Positions 9,496-17,951 of a stretch of 64,000 nucleotides of DNA are shown here, one piece after another; position 1 is the first letter of the stretch, and each line of letters begins with the position of its first letter. The notes beneath the pieces were generated by a model. That model saw nothing but the letters and a program-made list of their open reading frames with translations, did no database searches and was not told the origin of the DNA. The translations under genes and the position numbers were made by a program. Source of the DNA: Rhodospirillales bacterium (GTDB taxonomy: Bacteria > Pseudomonadota > Alphaproteobacteria > Rhodospirillales > Magnetospirillaceae); contig JACFNC010000011.1 in assembly GCA_019455065.1 (NCBI GenBank), positions 62,001 through 126,000 of the forward strand, given 5' to 3'.

Positions 9496-10371
9496 ATGAA
9501 CCTGGACGAACTCGTCGCCATCGACGTGCATACCCATGCCGAAACCTCCTGCCGCCTGCCCACCGACGAAGAGCGGGAAGCGATGGAAGAGGCCAAGCGG
9601 AGGTATTTCAAGAATACCGCCGGGCAGCCGACCGTGCCCGAGATCGCCGCCTATTACCGCGAACGCAAGATGGCCTGCGTGATCTTTCCGGTCGACAGCG
9701 AATGCGCCACCGGCCTGCATCGCGTGCCCAACGACGAGGTCGCCGAACTGGTCGCGCAAAACCGCGACGTGATGATCCCGTTTGCCAGCATCGACCCGCA
9801 CAAGGGCAAGATGGGCGTGCGCGAGGCGCGGCGATTGATCGCTGAGTACGGGGTGCGCGGCTTCAAGTTCCACCCCTCGGTGCAGGCCTTCTATCCCAAC
9901 GACCGCATGGCCTATCCGCTGTACGAGGTGATCGCCGAGCACCGGCTGCCGGCACTGTTCCACACCGGCCAGACCGGGGTCGGCGCCGGCATGCCGGGTG
10001 GCGGCGGGGTGCGCCTGAAATACTCGAACCCGTTGCATATCGACGACGTCGCCGCCGATTTCCCCGACATGCCCATCATCCTCGCCCACCCGTCCTTTCC
10101 GTGGCAGGAGGAGGCATTGTCGGTGGCCACGCACAAGCCGCAGGTCTACATCGACCTGTCGGGCTGGTCGCCGAAATATTTCCCGACGATCCTGATTCAG
10201 TACGCCAATACTCTGCTCAAGCACAAAATGCTGTTCGGATCGGACTTTCCGCTGATCACCCCGGATCGCTGGCTCGACGACTTCGCGAAAATCCCCATCA
10301 AGGACGAGGTGCGGCCGCTCATCCTCAAGGAGAACGCGGCGCGCCTGCTAGGCCTGACGAAGCAGGCGTGA
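9496..10371 (+). CDS. Amidohydrolase-2 family (metal-dependent) hydrolase or decarboxylase
   Basis: The 291-residue protein begins MNLDELVAIDVHTHAETSC, where HTH is the first metal-binding pair of the amidohydrolase TIM barrel. Further family marks are FKFHPSVQAFYPND, LFHTGQTGVG, ILAHPSFPWQEEA and LFGSDFPLITPDRWL, the last holding the catalytic Asp. The group includes hydrolases and non-oxidative decarboxylases of aromatic or unsaturated acids. The gene sits 20 bases after LivF, with a GGTGGAG site before its ATG, and precedes the crotonase/ligase pair. A role in processing the imported acid is likely, but the reaction cannot be named. Confidence 0.85.
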   Translation: MNLDELVAIDVHTHAETSCRLPTDEEREAMEEAKRRYFKNTAGQPTVPEIAAYYRERKMACVIFPVDSECATGLHRVPNDEVAELVAQNRDVMIPFASIDPHKGKMGVREARRLIAEYGVRGFKFHPSVQAFYPNDRMAYPLYEVIAEHRLPALFHTGQTGVGAGMPGGGGVRLKYSNPLHIDDVAADFPDMPIILAHPSFPWQEEALSVATHKPQVYIDLSGWSPKYFPTILIQYANTLLKHKMLFGSDFPLITPDRWLDDFAKIPIKDEVRPLILKENAARLLGLTKQA

Positions 10372-10394
10372 GCCCTCGGCACCGCCGTCAGACG

Positions 10395-10434
10395 TTGACA
10401 ATCCGGCCAGAAAGTTATCAACTATAACAGTTAT
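10395..10434 (+). promoter_or_regulatory. Promoter with second MarR operator candidate
   Basis: A perfect TTGACA -35 element lies at 10395-10400. Downstream are two nested palindromes: GTTAT-CAACT-ATAAC (10414-10428) and ATAACAGTTAT (10424-10434). The second is the reverse complement of the palindrome at 5825-5835. They cover the place where the -10 should be, which fits repression by the MarR protein of 5273-5788. The exact -10 is not clear. Confidence 0.62.
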
Positions 10435-10446
10435 TGAAGAACGGAA

Positions 10447-11253
10447 ATGCCAGAGCAATCCCAGCCCCGGACCCCCCTTCCCGCCTCGCTCGCCATCGAG
10501 CGCGACGGTGAGTTGCTGATCGTCCGGCTGTGCCGGCCGGCCAAGCGCAACGCGCTGAACGACCCCACCATCCTGGGCCTCGAAGAGGTTTTCACGACGC
10601 TCCCTGCGGAGATCAAGGCGGTGGTGCTCGAGGGCGAGGGCGAGCATTTCTCGGCCGGCCTCGACCTGGCCGAACTCGCCGACTACGACGCAGTGGGGGG
10701 TATCGCGCATTCCAGCATGTGGCATCGGGTGTTCGAAAAGATCCAGTTCGGCCGAGTGCCGGTGGTGGCGGCGCTCAAGGGCGCGGTCATCGGTGGTGGC
10801 CTGGAACTGGCCTGCGCCGCCCATATCCGCGTCGCCGAGCGCTCGACCTACTATGCCCTGCCGGAGGGACAGCGAGGGCTGTTCGTCGGCGGCGGCGGCT
10901 CGGTGCGGGTGCCGCGCCTGATCGGCGTGGCCCGCATGATGGACATGATGCTTACCGGTCGCACCTATGATTCCGAGGAGGGCTACGCCATCGGATTGGC
11001 TCAATACCTGGTGGCCGATGGCGAAGGGGCGGCGAAGGCGCGCGACCTGGCGCGCAGGATCTCCGGCAACGCGCCGGTGTCCAACCTCGCCGTCATCCAC
11101 GCCCTCCCGCGCATCGCCGAGGCCGATCCAGCGACCGGATACATGACCGAAGCGCTGATGGCCGCCATCGCCCAGAGCGACAAGGACGCCAAGGGGCGCA
11201 TGCGCGAGTTCTTGGAGAAGCGCGGGCTCAAGGTGGTGGCCCCCAAAAGCTGA
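10447..11253 (+). CDS. Enoyl-CoA hydratase/isomerase (crotonase) family protein
   Basis: The 268-residue protein shows the crotonase fold: a first oxyanion segment GEGEHFSAGLDLAEL, the second oxyanion turn VAALKGAVIGGGLELACAAHIRVA, and ALPEGQRGLFVGGGGSVRVPRLIG around the catalytic glutamate region. Members hydrate, isomerise or cleave CoA thioesters in the cytoplasm. It is followed 44 bases later by a feruloyl-CoA-synthase-like ligase. In hydroxycinnamate degradation such pairs make the CoA ester and then hydrate and cleave it. Its own promoter with the MarR operator lies just upstream. Whether it is a true hydratase-lyase or a plain enoyl-CoA hydratase is not settled by sequence. Confidence 0.88.
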   Translation: MPEQSQPRTPLPASLAIERDGELLIVRLCRPAKRNALNDPTILGLEEVFTTLPAEIKAVVLEGEGEHFSAGLDLAELADYDAVGGIAHSSMWHRVFEKIQFGRVPVVAALKGAVIGGGLELACAAHIRVAERSTYYALPEGQRGLFVGGGGSVRVPRLIGVARMMDMMLTGRTYDSEEGYAIGLAQYLVADGEGAAKARDLARRISGNAPVSNLAVIHALPRIAEADPATGYMTEALMAAIAQSDKDAKGRMREFLEKRGLKVVAPKS

Positions 11254-11297
11254 GAAAGATCGAGCTGTCGCGAGAAGACGGCCGACCGGGAGGAGAA

Positions 11298-13151
11298 ATG
11301 AACGCGCAACCGGCGCATCCCATGAAGGACTTGCGGATGGGCACGATCACGGTCGACGTGGACCGGCGCCCCGACGGCACCGTCTACGTCGTCCCGCAAG
11401 CTCCCCTCGCCGCCTATCCGGAACGGATGACCGATCCCCTCACCAAGTGGGCCGAACTGGCGCCGAGCCGCGTGTTCCTTGCGCAACGCGACGAGCATGG
11501 GGCATGGCGAAGCGTCACCTACGGCGAGGCCCAGTCGATGGTGCGCCGGCTGGGCAAGGCCCTGCTCGAGCGAGGTCTGTCGGCCGAACGCCCGTTGTTG
11601 ATCCTGTCGGGCAACGAGATCGAACACGCCCTGCTGGCGCTGGCCGCACACCACGTCGGCGTGCCCTACGCGCCGGTATCGCCGGCCTACTCGCTGGTGT
11701 CGCAGGACTTCGGCCGGCTGCGTTACGTGGTCGAGCTGCTGACGCCGGGCCTGGTCTACGCCTCCGACGGCCGCGCATTCGCCCGGGCGATCGCCGCCGC
11801 GATACCGCCTGAGGTGGAGGTCACGACCCGCACAGGCAACCTGTTGGATCGCGCCGCCACACCGCTGTCCGACCTCCTGGCGACGCCCGCCACCACCGAG
11901 GTCGACCAGGCTCACGACGCCGTGCGGCCGGAAACGATTGCCAAGTTCCTGCTGACCTCGGGCTCCACCGACATGCCCAAGGCGGTGATCACCACCCACC
12001 GCATGCTGTGCAGCAACCAGGTGATGCTGCGCGAGACCCTGGCCTTCCTCAAGGATGAACCGCCGGCGATCGTCGACTGGCTGCCCTGGAACCATACCTT
12101 CGGCGGCAATCACAACGTGGGTCTGGTGCTGTTCAACGGCGGCTCGCTCTACATCGACGATGGCAAGCCGACCCCCGAGGGGATCGCCCAGACGGTGCGC
12201 AATCTCCGCGACATCGCGCCCACCGTTTATTTCAACGTGCCCAAGGGGTACGAGATGCTGGTGCCGCATCTGCGCGGCGACCGGCGGTTCCGCGAACATT
12301 TCTTCAGCCGCCTGCAGGCCAATTTCTTCGCCGGGGCCGGCCTCTCAGCCCATGTCTGGGCTGCCCTTGACGACCTGGCCGTCGAAACGGTCGGGGCCAG
12401 GGTGCCGATGCTGACCGGGTTGGGTGCCACCGAGACGGCCCCCTTCTCGCTGTCGGTGACGCCGGAGAACAGCCGCTCGGGCCATGTCGGCCTGCCGGTT
12501 CCCGGCAACTCGCTGAAGCTGGTGCCGGTGAACGGCAAGCTGGAGGCGCGGGTGATCGGCCCCAACGTCACGCCCGGCTACTGGCGACGGCCGGACCTGA
12601 CCGCCAAGGCCTTCGACGAGGAGGGCTACTACCGCTTCGGGGATGCCCTGAGGTTCGTGGACGAGGCCGACATCACCCAGGGCTTCGCCTTTGACGGACG
12701 AATTTCCGAAGACTTCAAACTGGCCAGCGGAACCTGGGTCAGCGTTGGCCCCCTGCGCGCCCGGCTGATCGTCGGTTGCGCCCCCTTCGTCAAGGACGTG
12801 GTGGTGGCCGGGCTGAACCGCGACGAGGTGGCGGTGCTGGTGTTCCCCGACGTGGACGCCTGCCGCGAGTTCTGCGGCCTGCCGGCCGACGCCCCGCTGG
12901 GGCGCATCGTCGGGGACCCGGTGCTGCGCCAAGCGTTCCGCGACAAGCTGATCGCCCTGGCGCGGACCAGTACGGGAACCTCGAACCGGGTGGTGCGCGC
13001 CATCCTGCTCGACACGCCGCCGTCCATCGACCTCGGCGAAATCACCGACAAGGGATCGATCAACCAGTCCGCCGTCCTGCGCCATCGGGCGGACGCGGTC
13101 GACGAGTTGTACCAGGTGCCCTGTTCGCCGCGTGTGATCGGCATCGAGTGA
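11298..13151 (+). CDS. Feruloyl-CoA synthase-like acyl-CoA ligase
   Basis: The 617-residue AMP-forming ligase starts after a GGGAGGAG site and has the adenylation P-loop LLTSGSTDMPKAVITTH, a mid-motif WLPWNHTFGGNHNVGLVL, the A5-like GLGATETAPFSLS, and a C-terminal EITDKGSINQSAVLRHR. The N-terminal YAPVSPAYSLVSQDFGRLRYVVELLTPGLVYA and the C-terminal lysine region are typical of feruloyl-CoA synthases rather than fatty acyl-CoA ligases. The enzyme would activate an aromatic propenoic or related acid with ATP and CoA. It is co-directional with the crotonase and probably in the same transcript. The exact acid remains an inference. Confidence 0.85.
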   Translation: MNAQPAHPMKDLRMGTITVDVDRRPDGTVYVVPQAPLAAYPERMTDPLTKWAELAPSRVFLAQRDEHGAWRSVTYGEAQSMVRRLGKALLERGLSAERPLLILSGNEIEHALLALAAHHVGVPYAPVSPAYSLVSQDFGRLRYVVELLTPGLVYASDGRAFARAIAAAIPPEVEVTTRTGNLLDRAATPLSDLLATPATTEVDQAHDAVRPETIAKFLLTSGSTDMPKAVITTHRMLCSNQVMLRETLAFLKDEPPAIVDWLPWNHTFGGNHNVGLVLFNGGSLYIDDGKPTPEGIAQTVRNLRDIAPTVYFNVPKGYEMLVPHLRGDRRFREHFFSRLQANFFAGAGLSAHVWAALDDLAVETVGARVPMLTGLGATETAPFSLSVTPENSRSGHVGLPVPGNSLKLVPVNGKLEARVIGPNVTPGYWRRPDLTAKAFDEEGYYRFGDALRFVDEADITQGFAFDGRISEDFKLASGTWVSVGPLRARLIVGCAPFVKDVVVAGLNRDEVAVLVFPDVDACREFCGLPADAPLGRIVGDPVLRQAFRDKLIALARTSTGTSNRVVRAILLDTPPSIDLGEITDKGSINQSAVLRHRADAVDELYQVPCSPRVIGIE

Positions 13152-13183
13152 TGGCCCCTGTTTCGATGGTCGAAGGATTCTTC

Positions 13184-13252
13184 GTCACCCCCGCGAAAGC
13201 GGGGGTCCATAACCCCTGACCCTGAATGGATTCCCGCTTTCGCGGGAATGAC
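13184..13252. repeat. Inverted pair of CGCGAAAGCG palindromic repeats
   Basis: Two 26-base elements face each other between the ligase and the binding protein genes. One at 13184-13209 contains CCCCCGCGAAAGCGGGGG; the other at 13227-13252 contains ATTCCCGCTTTCGCGGGAAT. Each is itself a hairpin and together they could form a larger one. Such REP-like units are dispersed in many alphaproteobacterial genomes. It could reduce read-through into the binding protein gene. Confidence 0.75.
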
Positions 13253-13307
13253 GATGAAGGAGGAATTCACGAGTATCCGAATATCTGCAAGAAAGGGAGG
13301 AAGCACA

Positions 13308-14462
13308 ATGAAAAGAAAGTACGCATCAACGATGGCGGGGGTGGCATCGATCCTCGCCCTGATGTCGGTCGTCGCGCAGCCGGCGGTTGCCGACGTCACC
13401 ATTGGCGTGACCCTGCCGTCGACCGGCAACGCCGCCGCGCTGGGCATTCCCATGCGCAACACCGCCGCCCTGTGGCCCACCGAGATCGCGGGCGAGAAAC
13501 TCAACGTCATCCTGCTCGACGACGCAGGCGACCCCTCGGCGGCCACCACCAACGCCCGCCGGCTGGTCAGCGAGAACAAGGCCGACGTCATCATCGGTTC
13601 GGCCATAACCCCGGCATCCGTGGCGGTCGGCGGCGTCGCCTTCGAGACCGGAACGCCCCACTTCGCCGGCTCGCCGGTACCGCTGACGCCGGGGCGCGAC
13701 AAGTGGACTTTCGTGCTGCCGCAAAAGGTCTCGCTGATGGCCGAAGGCATCTTCGACCACATGGCCAAGAACAAGGTGAAGACCGTCGGCTTCATCGGGT
13801 TCTCGGATTCCTGGGGTGACCTGTGGATAAAGGAACTGAACACCACCGGCGCCCAAATGGGCATCAAGGTGGTGGCGGACGAGCGCTATGCGCGTGCCGA
13901 CACGTCGGTGTCCGGACAGGCGTTGAAGCTGGTCGCGGCGCGCCCCGACGCGGTGCTGGTCGGCGCCTCGGGCACCGGCGCGGCCCTGCCGCAGATCGCC
14001 CTGCGCGAGCGCGGCTATCAGGGGCTGATCTACCAGACCCATGGCGCGGTCACGAAAGATTTCATCCGCGTCGCCGGCAAGGCGGCGGAAGGCGCCATCC
14101 TGGCCTCGGGTCCGGTGATGCTGGCGGAGGGCCAGCCTGACGACGCCCTCACCAAGGCCCCCGGCGTCGCATTCGTCAAGGGTTACGAGGAGAAGTTCGC
14201 GCCGGGCCTGCGCACGCAGTTCGGTGCCCATATGTGGGACGCCATGGAGATTCTGAAGCGCGCCATTCCGGTGGCGCTCAAGAAGGCCAAGCCAGGCACG
14301 CCCGAGTTCCGCGCCGCCCTGCGCGACGCAATCGAGAGCAACAAGGAGGTGGCCGCCAGTCAGGGCGTGTACAATTACACCCCCACCGACCACTACGGCC
14401 TCGACGGGCGCGCCCGCGTGATGCTTGTGGTCAAGAACGGCGATTTCCAACTCGTCAAGTAG
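13308..14462 (+). CDS. Periplasmic branched-chain-type substrate-binding protein (first copy)
   Basis: The 384-residue protein starts after GGGAGGAAGC with a classical Sec signal peptide, cleaved near AQPAVADVTIG. The rest is a type I periplasmic binding protein (LivK group): TIGVTLPSTGNAAALG, a segment LLDDAGDPSAATTNARRLVSENKADVIIGS, and a late GAHMWDAMEILKRAI. It would deliver the substrate to the LivH/LivM-LivG/LivF complex encoded upstream. A strong hairpin follows the stop. The second binding protein at 24184 is of the same type but clearly divergent, so the two may bind different compounds and share one permease. Confidence 0.92.
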   Translation: MKRKYASTMAGVASILALMSVVAQPAVADVTIGVTLPSTGNAAALGIPMRNTAALWPTEIAGEKLNVILLDDAGDPSAATTNARRLVSENKADVIIGSAITPASVAVGGVAFETGTPHFAGSPVPLTPGRDKWTFVLPQKVSLMAEGIFDHMAKNKVKTVGFIGFSDSWGDLWIKELNTTGAQMGIKVVADERYARADTSVSGQALKLVAARPDAVLVGASGTGAALPQIALRERGYQGLIYQTHGAVTKDFIRVAGKAAEGAILASGPVMLAEGQPDDALTKAPGVAFVKGYEEKFAPGLRTQFGAHMWDAMEILKRAIPVALKKAKPGTPEFRAALRDAIESNKEVAASQGVYNYTPTDHYGLDGRARVMLVVKNGDFQLVK

Positions 14463-14473
14463 CCAACACGGCA

Positions 14474-14505
14474 AAGGGCCGGCGGTGAAACCGCCGCCGG
14501 CCCTT
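14474..14505 (+). terminator. GC-rich hairpin terminator after the binding protein gene
   Basis: Arms AAGGGCCGGCGG (14474-14485) and CCGCCGGCCCTT (14494-14505) pair perfectly around an eight-base loop, 12 bases after the stop codon. Only two T residues follow, so it is a strong hairpin but not a textbook intrinsic terminator. Confidence 0.6.
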
Positions 14506-14562
14506 CGTCCCTACCGCCGCCTAAGACTGGCACCGCCGCCGCAGGACGGCTACCAATGGGCC

Positions 14563-15474
14563 ATGAGCGCCCCACGCCGTCCCGACCAACACCACGCATC
14601 TCGCCGCGCCACCGGCATCGGTGTCTTGGCCATCGTCATGTGGGCGACCCTCGCCCCGCTTGCCGTGTACAGCCGCGCCGTGCCGCCGTTCCAGTTGGTG
14701 GCCGTGGCCTTCACGATTGCCTTCCTGGTGGGCGCCGCCGCCTCGCTCTTGCGGGGCCGCAATCCGCTCGACCAGCTGCGCCAGTCCTGGCGGGTGTGGC
14801 TGTTGGGCATCGGGGGGCTGTTCGGCTATCACTTCTTCTATTTCCTCGCGTTTCGGCTCGCGCCGGCCGTCGAGGTGAACCTGATCAATTATCTTTGGCC
14901 GCTGCTGATCGTTCTGTTATCGGCCCTTCTACCTGGGGTTCGGCTGCGCTGGTGGCACGCGGCGGGAGCCCTGGTCGGCCTGGCGGGGACGGCGCTGCTG
15001 GTGACGCGCGGCGGGCAGGTGGCGATCCGCGCCGACCACCTGCCCGGCTATCTCTCGGCGCTGGCCTGCGCCGTCACCTGGGCCGGCTATTCGGTGCTCA
15101 GCCGTCGCTTCGGCCACGTGCCCACCGACGCCGTCGCCGGGTTCTGCCTGGCCACCGCGGCACTGGCCGGCCTGTGCCACATGATCTTCGAAACCACGGT
15201 GTGGCCGACCGCGCTCTCGGGCTGGACGGCGCTGGCGCTGATCGGCCTCGGCCCGGTGGGGGCGGCCTTCTTCGTGTGGGATCATGGCGTCAAGCACGGC
15301 GACATCCGCCTGCTGGGGGCGCTGTCCTATCTGACGCCGCCGGCGTCGACCCTGCTGCTGGTGGCGATGGGCGCGGCGGAGGGGCATTGGACGGTATGGG
15401 CCGCCTGCCTGCTGATCGCCGGGGGCGCCCTTCTCGCCAGCCGCGATTTGTTGCGGCGGCCGCGGACGGCATGA
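14563..15474 (+). CDS. EamA/DMT-family transporter
   Basis: The 303-residue protein has about ten hydrophobic helices arranged as two EamA repeats. Marks include IGVLAIVMWATLAPLAVYSRAVPPFQLVAVAFTIAFL in the first repeat and YLSALACAVTWAGYSVLSRRF in the second, and it ends with LLIAGGALLASRD. Family members export or exchange metabolites across the inner membrane. The ATG was chosen because the frame upstream runs through the terminator hairpin. It converges on the corrinoid operon with only one base between stops. A role in exporting a product of the neighbouring pathways is possible but unproven. Confidence 0.88.
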   Translation: MSAPRRPDQHHASRRATGIGVLAIVMWATLAPLAVYSRAVPPFQLVAVAFTIAFLVGAAASLLRGRNPLDQLRQSWRVWLLGIGGLFGYHFFYFLAFRLAPAVEVNLINYLWPLLIVLLSALLPGVRLRWWHAAGALVGLAGTALLVTRGGQVAIRADHLPGYLSALACAVTWAGYSVLSRRFGHVPTDAVAGFCLATAALAGLCHMIFETTVWPTALSGWTALALIGLGPVGAAFFVWDHGVKHGDIRLLGALSYLTPPASTLLLVAMGAAEGHWTVWAACLLIAGGALLASRDLLRRPRTA

Positions 15475-15475
15475 C

Positions 15476-16759
15476 TCAGAAGCCGGCCGCCACGTCCGGC
15501 AGCACCGAATGGTCGGCGCCGAACAGCATCAGATGGACCCCGCGCACTCCGGGCATGCGGGACACCGCGTCGATCGTTTCGCGGGCAAGGCGGCAGCCCT
15601 CGGCCCGGAGGTCCGCCGCGCCCTCCAGGCGCCGCCGCACCTCGGGCGGGTAGTCGACCCCGGGAACGCGGGGAATCATCTCCATCGCCGACTTGGAAAT
15701 CACCACCGGCACCCCGGCCAGCAGGAACAGCCTGCGGTGCAGGCCGGCGTCGCAGTAGCGGCGCATGAACGCCTCGAAGGCAGGAAGGTTGAACACCAGT
15801 TGGGTCTGCACGAAATCCGCCCCGGCGGCGGCCTTTTGCATCAGCCGCCGGATGGGCATCTCGGGGGGCGTGGAGAACGGATTTATCGCCACCCCGATGA
15901 AGGGCCGCGGCGGCGCCTTCACGGCCTCGCCGGTGAAGTGGATCACGCCGGTTTCGCGCAGATGCCGCGCCTCGTAGACCATCAACGACGAGTCCATGTC
16001 GAAGACCTGCTTGATGCGCGGGTTTCCGGCATAGGAATCGCCGGTCAGGCACAGCACGTTGTGGATGCCGTTGGCGTCATTGGCGATCAGTTCCGAGACG
16101 AACGAGGTCTTGGTCTGGTCGCGGCAGGTCAACTGGCACACCGGCTCGACGCCGAAGCGCAGCAGTTCCGCGCAGGTCCGCGCCGCCGGCAGCGAGGGCT
16201 TGCCGTTGAGATAGGCGGTGGCGTTGACGGCGTCGAAGTGGCCCCGAATGTGCTCGATCTCGCGGGCGAGCCGGCCGAGATCGGCATTGCGCGGCGAGCG
16301 CACTTCGCAGGTCTTGACGAAGCGACCCGATCTCAATGCGGCCTCGAGGCGCGAGCGGGTGGCCGCCGGCCCCTCGAACTGGTCGGCCGGGAGGTCGAGA
16401 TAGCGCAGCGGCGTGGTGCCGGGCCGGTCCAGGCCGGTGAACCGGTTGGCGTAGGACGAGGTGAAGAACAGGGCCGAATCGGGCGAGGGATTGAGGACCG
16501 GGACTTCGCCGATGGTCCCGCCGGTGCGGCGGTGGATGCGGACCCAGACGCATTCCTTGTCGGGATAGACCTCGCACATGCCCCCGATGGTGCCGCCGCA
16601 GGGGCCGTTGCGCAGGCCCTTGGGGCAACTCATCGGGCAGATGAGGCCGGTCCGGGGGAGGATGCACTGGCCGCAGGCCCGGCAGTCGAACGCCGCGCCT
16701 TTCAGGAAAGCCTCGCCGCGCGCCACGAGGCGCCGCAGAACCGCCTTCACGCTGCGCAT
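15476..16759 (-). CDS. Methylenetetrahydrofolate reductase with N-terminal MetV-like cysteine domain
   Basis: The 427-residue protein starts with about 90 residues carrying eight cysteines (26, 29, 32, 41, 45, 54, 62, 70) in the pattern FDCRACGQCILPRTGLICP and CPKGLRNGPCGG. This is the MTHFR_C/MetV-type domain. Residues about 130-420 are a MetF-type TIM barrel with KTCEVRSPRNAD, VCQLTCRDQTKTSF, NVLCLTGDSYAG, VGVAINPF-like and FVQTQLVFNLPAFEAFM segments. MetF reduces methylene-THF or, in methyl-oxidising pathways, runs the reverse way. As last gene of the corrinoid operon it would oxidise methyl-THF made by the pterin methyltransferase. Its start overlaps the previous gene by 13 bases. The longer upstream open frame is antisense-type shadow. 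Confidence 0.88.
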   Translation of the reverse strand: MRSVKAVLRRLVARGEAFLKGAAFDCRACGQCILPRTGLICPMSCPKGLRNGPCGGTIGGMCEVYPDKECVWVRIHRRTGGTIGEVPVLNPSPDSALFFTSSYANRFTGLDRPGTTPLRYLDLPADQFEGPAATRSRLEAALRSGRFVKTCEVRSPRNADLGRLAREIEHIRGHFDAVNATAYLNGKPSLPAARTCAELLRFGVEPVCQLTCRDQTKTSFVSELIANDANGIHNVLCLTGDSYAGNPRIKQVFDMDSSLMVYEARHLRETGVIHFTGEAVKAPPRPFIGVAINPFSTPPEMPIRRLMQKAAAGADFVQTQLVFNLPAFEAFMRRYCDAGLHRRLFLLAGVPVVISKSAMEMIPRVPGVDYPPEVRRRLEGAADLRAEGCRLARETIDAVSRMPGVRGVHLMLFGADHSVLPDVAAGF

Positions 16760-17946
16760 CCGGCACTCCACACCCGCTGCGGGCGCCTGAGCGCGGCCGG
16801 ATCGTCGAATGGAGATTTTTCCAGAAGGACCGCGTCGAAAGGCGCCCCCTTCTCCAGCCGGGCGTGGCGCATCCCGAAGTGCCGGCGCGGCGCCGCGGTC
16901 GCGGCGGCCAAGGTCGCTTCGAGCGGCAGCCCGGCCTCGAGGAAGCGGTCGATCTCGTCGAATATGGCAGCGCCGTGGACGACACCCATGCTGCCGGCAT
17001 CGGTGCCGATCAGCAGCCGCACGCCCATGTCGGCGGCCATGGCCAGATGCTCGCGGTGGCCGTCGAGGATGCGCCGTAGGTTGTCCACCGTCGCCGGCGA
17101 CCAGCCGACCGCCTCGGGATGCGCCCACTGGAAGTGGACGGGACAGAAGGTCGGGGTCCAGGCAATCCCCTTTTCCGCCATCCGCGCCAGAATGGGGCGG
17201 CTCATGAAAAAGCCGTGCTCTATGGAAGCGACGCCCGCCTCGACGGCCACCGTCAGCCCCTTCGGCCCGCTGCAATGTGCGAAGGTGGCTCGGCCGCAGG
17301 CGCGCGCCGTCTCGACCACGAGCCGGGCCTCGGGGCCGGAGAACTGCGGCTCGTCGGTCACCGCGCCGGCCTCGAAGTCGATGATGCCGGAGAGGATGAG
17401 CTTGATCTCGTCCGCAGCGGCAGCCAGTTCCGGTACCGATCGGACGATGTCGTTTTCATCGATCACGTCCCTGGCCATGAAGGCGCCGTAGCGCTTGGGG
17501 CGCTTCAGCCCGACGCCGGCGGAACGCACCTGCGCCAAAGTGTCAGGACGCTCGCGTGCTTCCCGCCGAATGGCGTGGTTGATCCCGTGCCGGTCGCCGG
17601 CGTCGCGTACCAGGGTGACGCCCGCGGCCAGAGCCTGCCGCGCGCTGGCCCGCGCGGTCTCCGTCAGCGCCTCGACCGGCTGCTTGAGGTGCTGCGCGCG
17701 AACCCCAGCGTCGGTGGGAGCACCATCCAGGAACAGGTGGACGTGGGTGTCGATCAGCCCGGGAATCAGGAAGTCGCCTCGCGCCACGGGGATGCCCTGG
17801 GCTGCCAAAGCCCCGCCGTCATCGCCCGCGGACAGGTCGGCGAGGATGCCGCCCTCCACCAGCAGGGTCGTCGGGCCGCCGGACCGGCGGCGTTCGCCGT
17901 CGAACCATCCATTCACGACGACGGCGAAACGGTCGGCGGCGTCCAT
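16747..17946 (-). CDS. Amidohydrolase-1 family protein (imidazolonepropionase-like)
   Basis: The 399-residue protein shows the amidohydrolase layout: an N-terminal beta sandwich, LIPGLIDTHVHLFLDG with the HxH metal pair, ATFAHCSGPKG and ASIEHGFF with the two later histidines, and LLIGTDAGSMG with the catalytic aspartate. The closest general type is the prolidase/imidazolonepropionase-like group that hydrolyses cyclic amides, carbamates or peptides. It starts five bases after the stop of the methyltransferase gene and overlaps the reductase gene, so it is firmly inside the corrinoid operon. This suggests that the methylated substrate, or the demethylated product, contains a hydrolysable C-N or C-O bond. 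Confidence 0.86.
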   Translation of the reverse strand: MDAADRFAVVVNGWFDGERRRSGGPTTLLVEGGILADLSAGDDGGALAAQGIPVARGDFLIPGLIDTHVHLFLDGAPTDAGVRAQHLKQPVEALTETARASARQALAAGVTLVRDAGDRHGINHAIRREARERPDTLAQVRSAGVGLKRPKRYGAFMARDVIDENDIVRSVPELAAAADEIKLILSGIIDFEAGAVTDEPQFSGPEARLVVETARACGRATFAHCSGPKGLTVAVEAGVASIEHGFFMSRPILARMAEKGIAWTPTFCPVHFQWAHPEAVGWSPATVDNLRRILDGHREHLAMAADMGVRLLIGTDAGSMGVVHGAAIFDEIDRFLEAGLPLEATLAAATAAPRRHFGMRHARLEKGAPFDAVLLEKSPFDDPAALRRPQRVWSAGCAA

Positions 17947-17951
17947 GGGCG

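Noticed and set aside
11001-12299. Minus-strand open frame opposite the crotonase and the CoA ligase
   Set aside because: It lacks family features and ribosome sites; the + strand frames are strongly conserved enzymes.
15509-17491. Plus-strand open frame of 660 codons opposite the amidohydrolase and reductase genes
   Set aside because: No domain and composition of an antisense frame; the minus-strand genes carry clear motifs.
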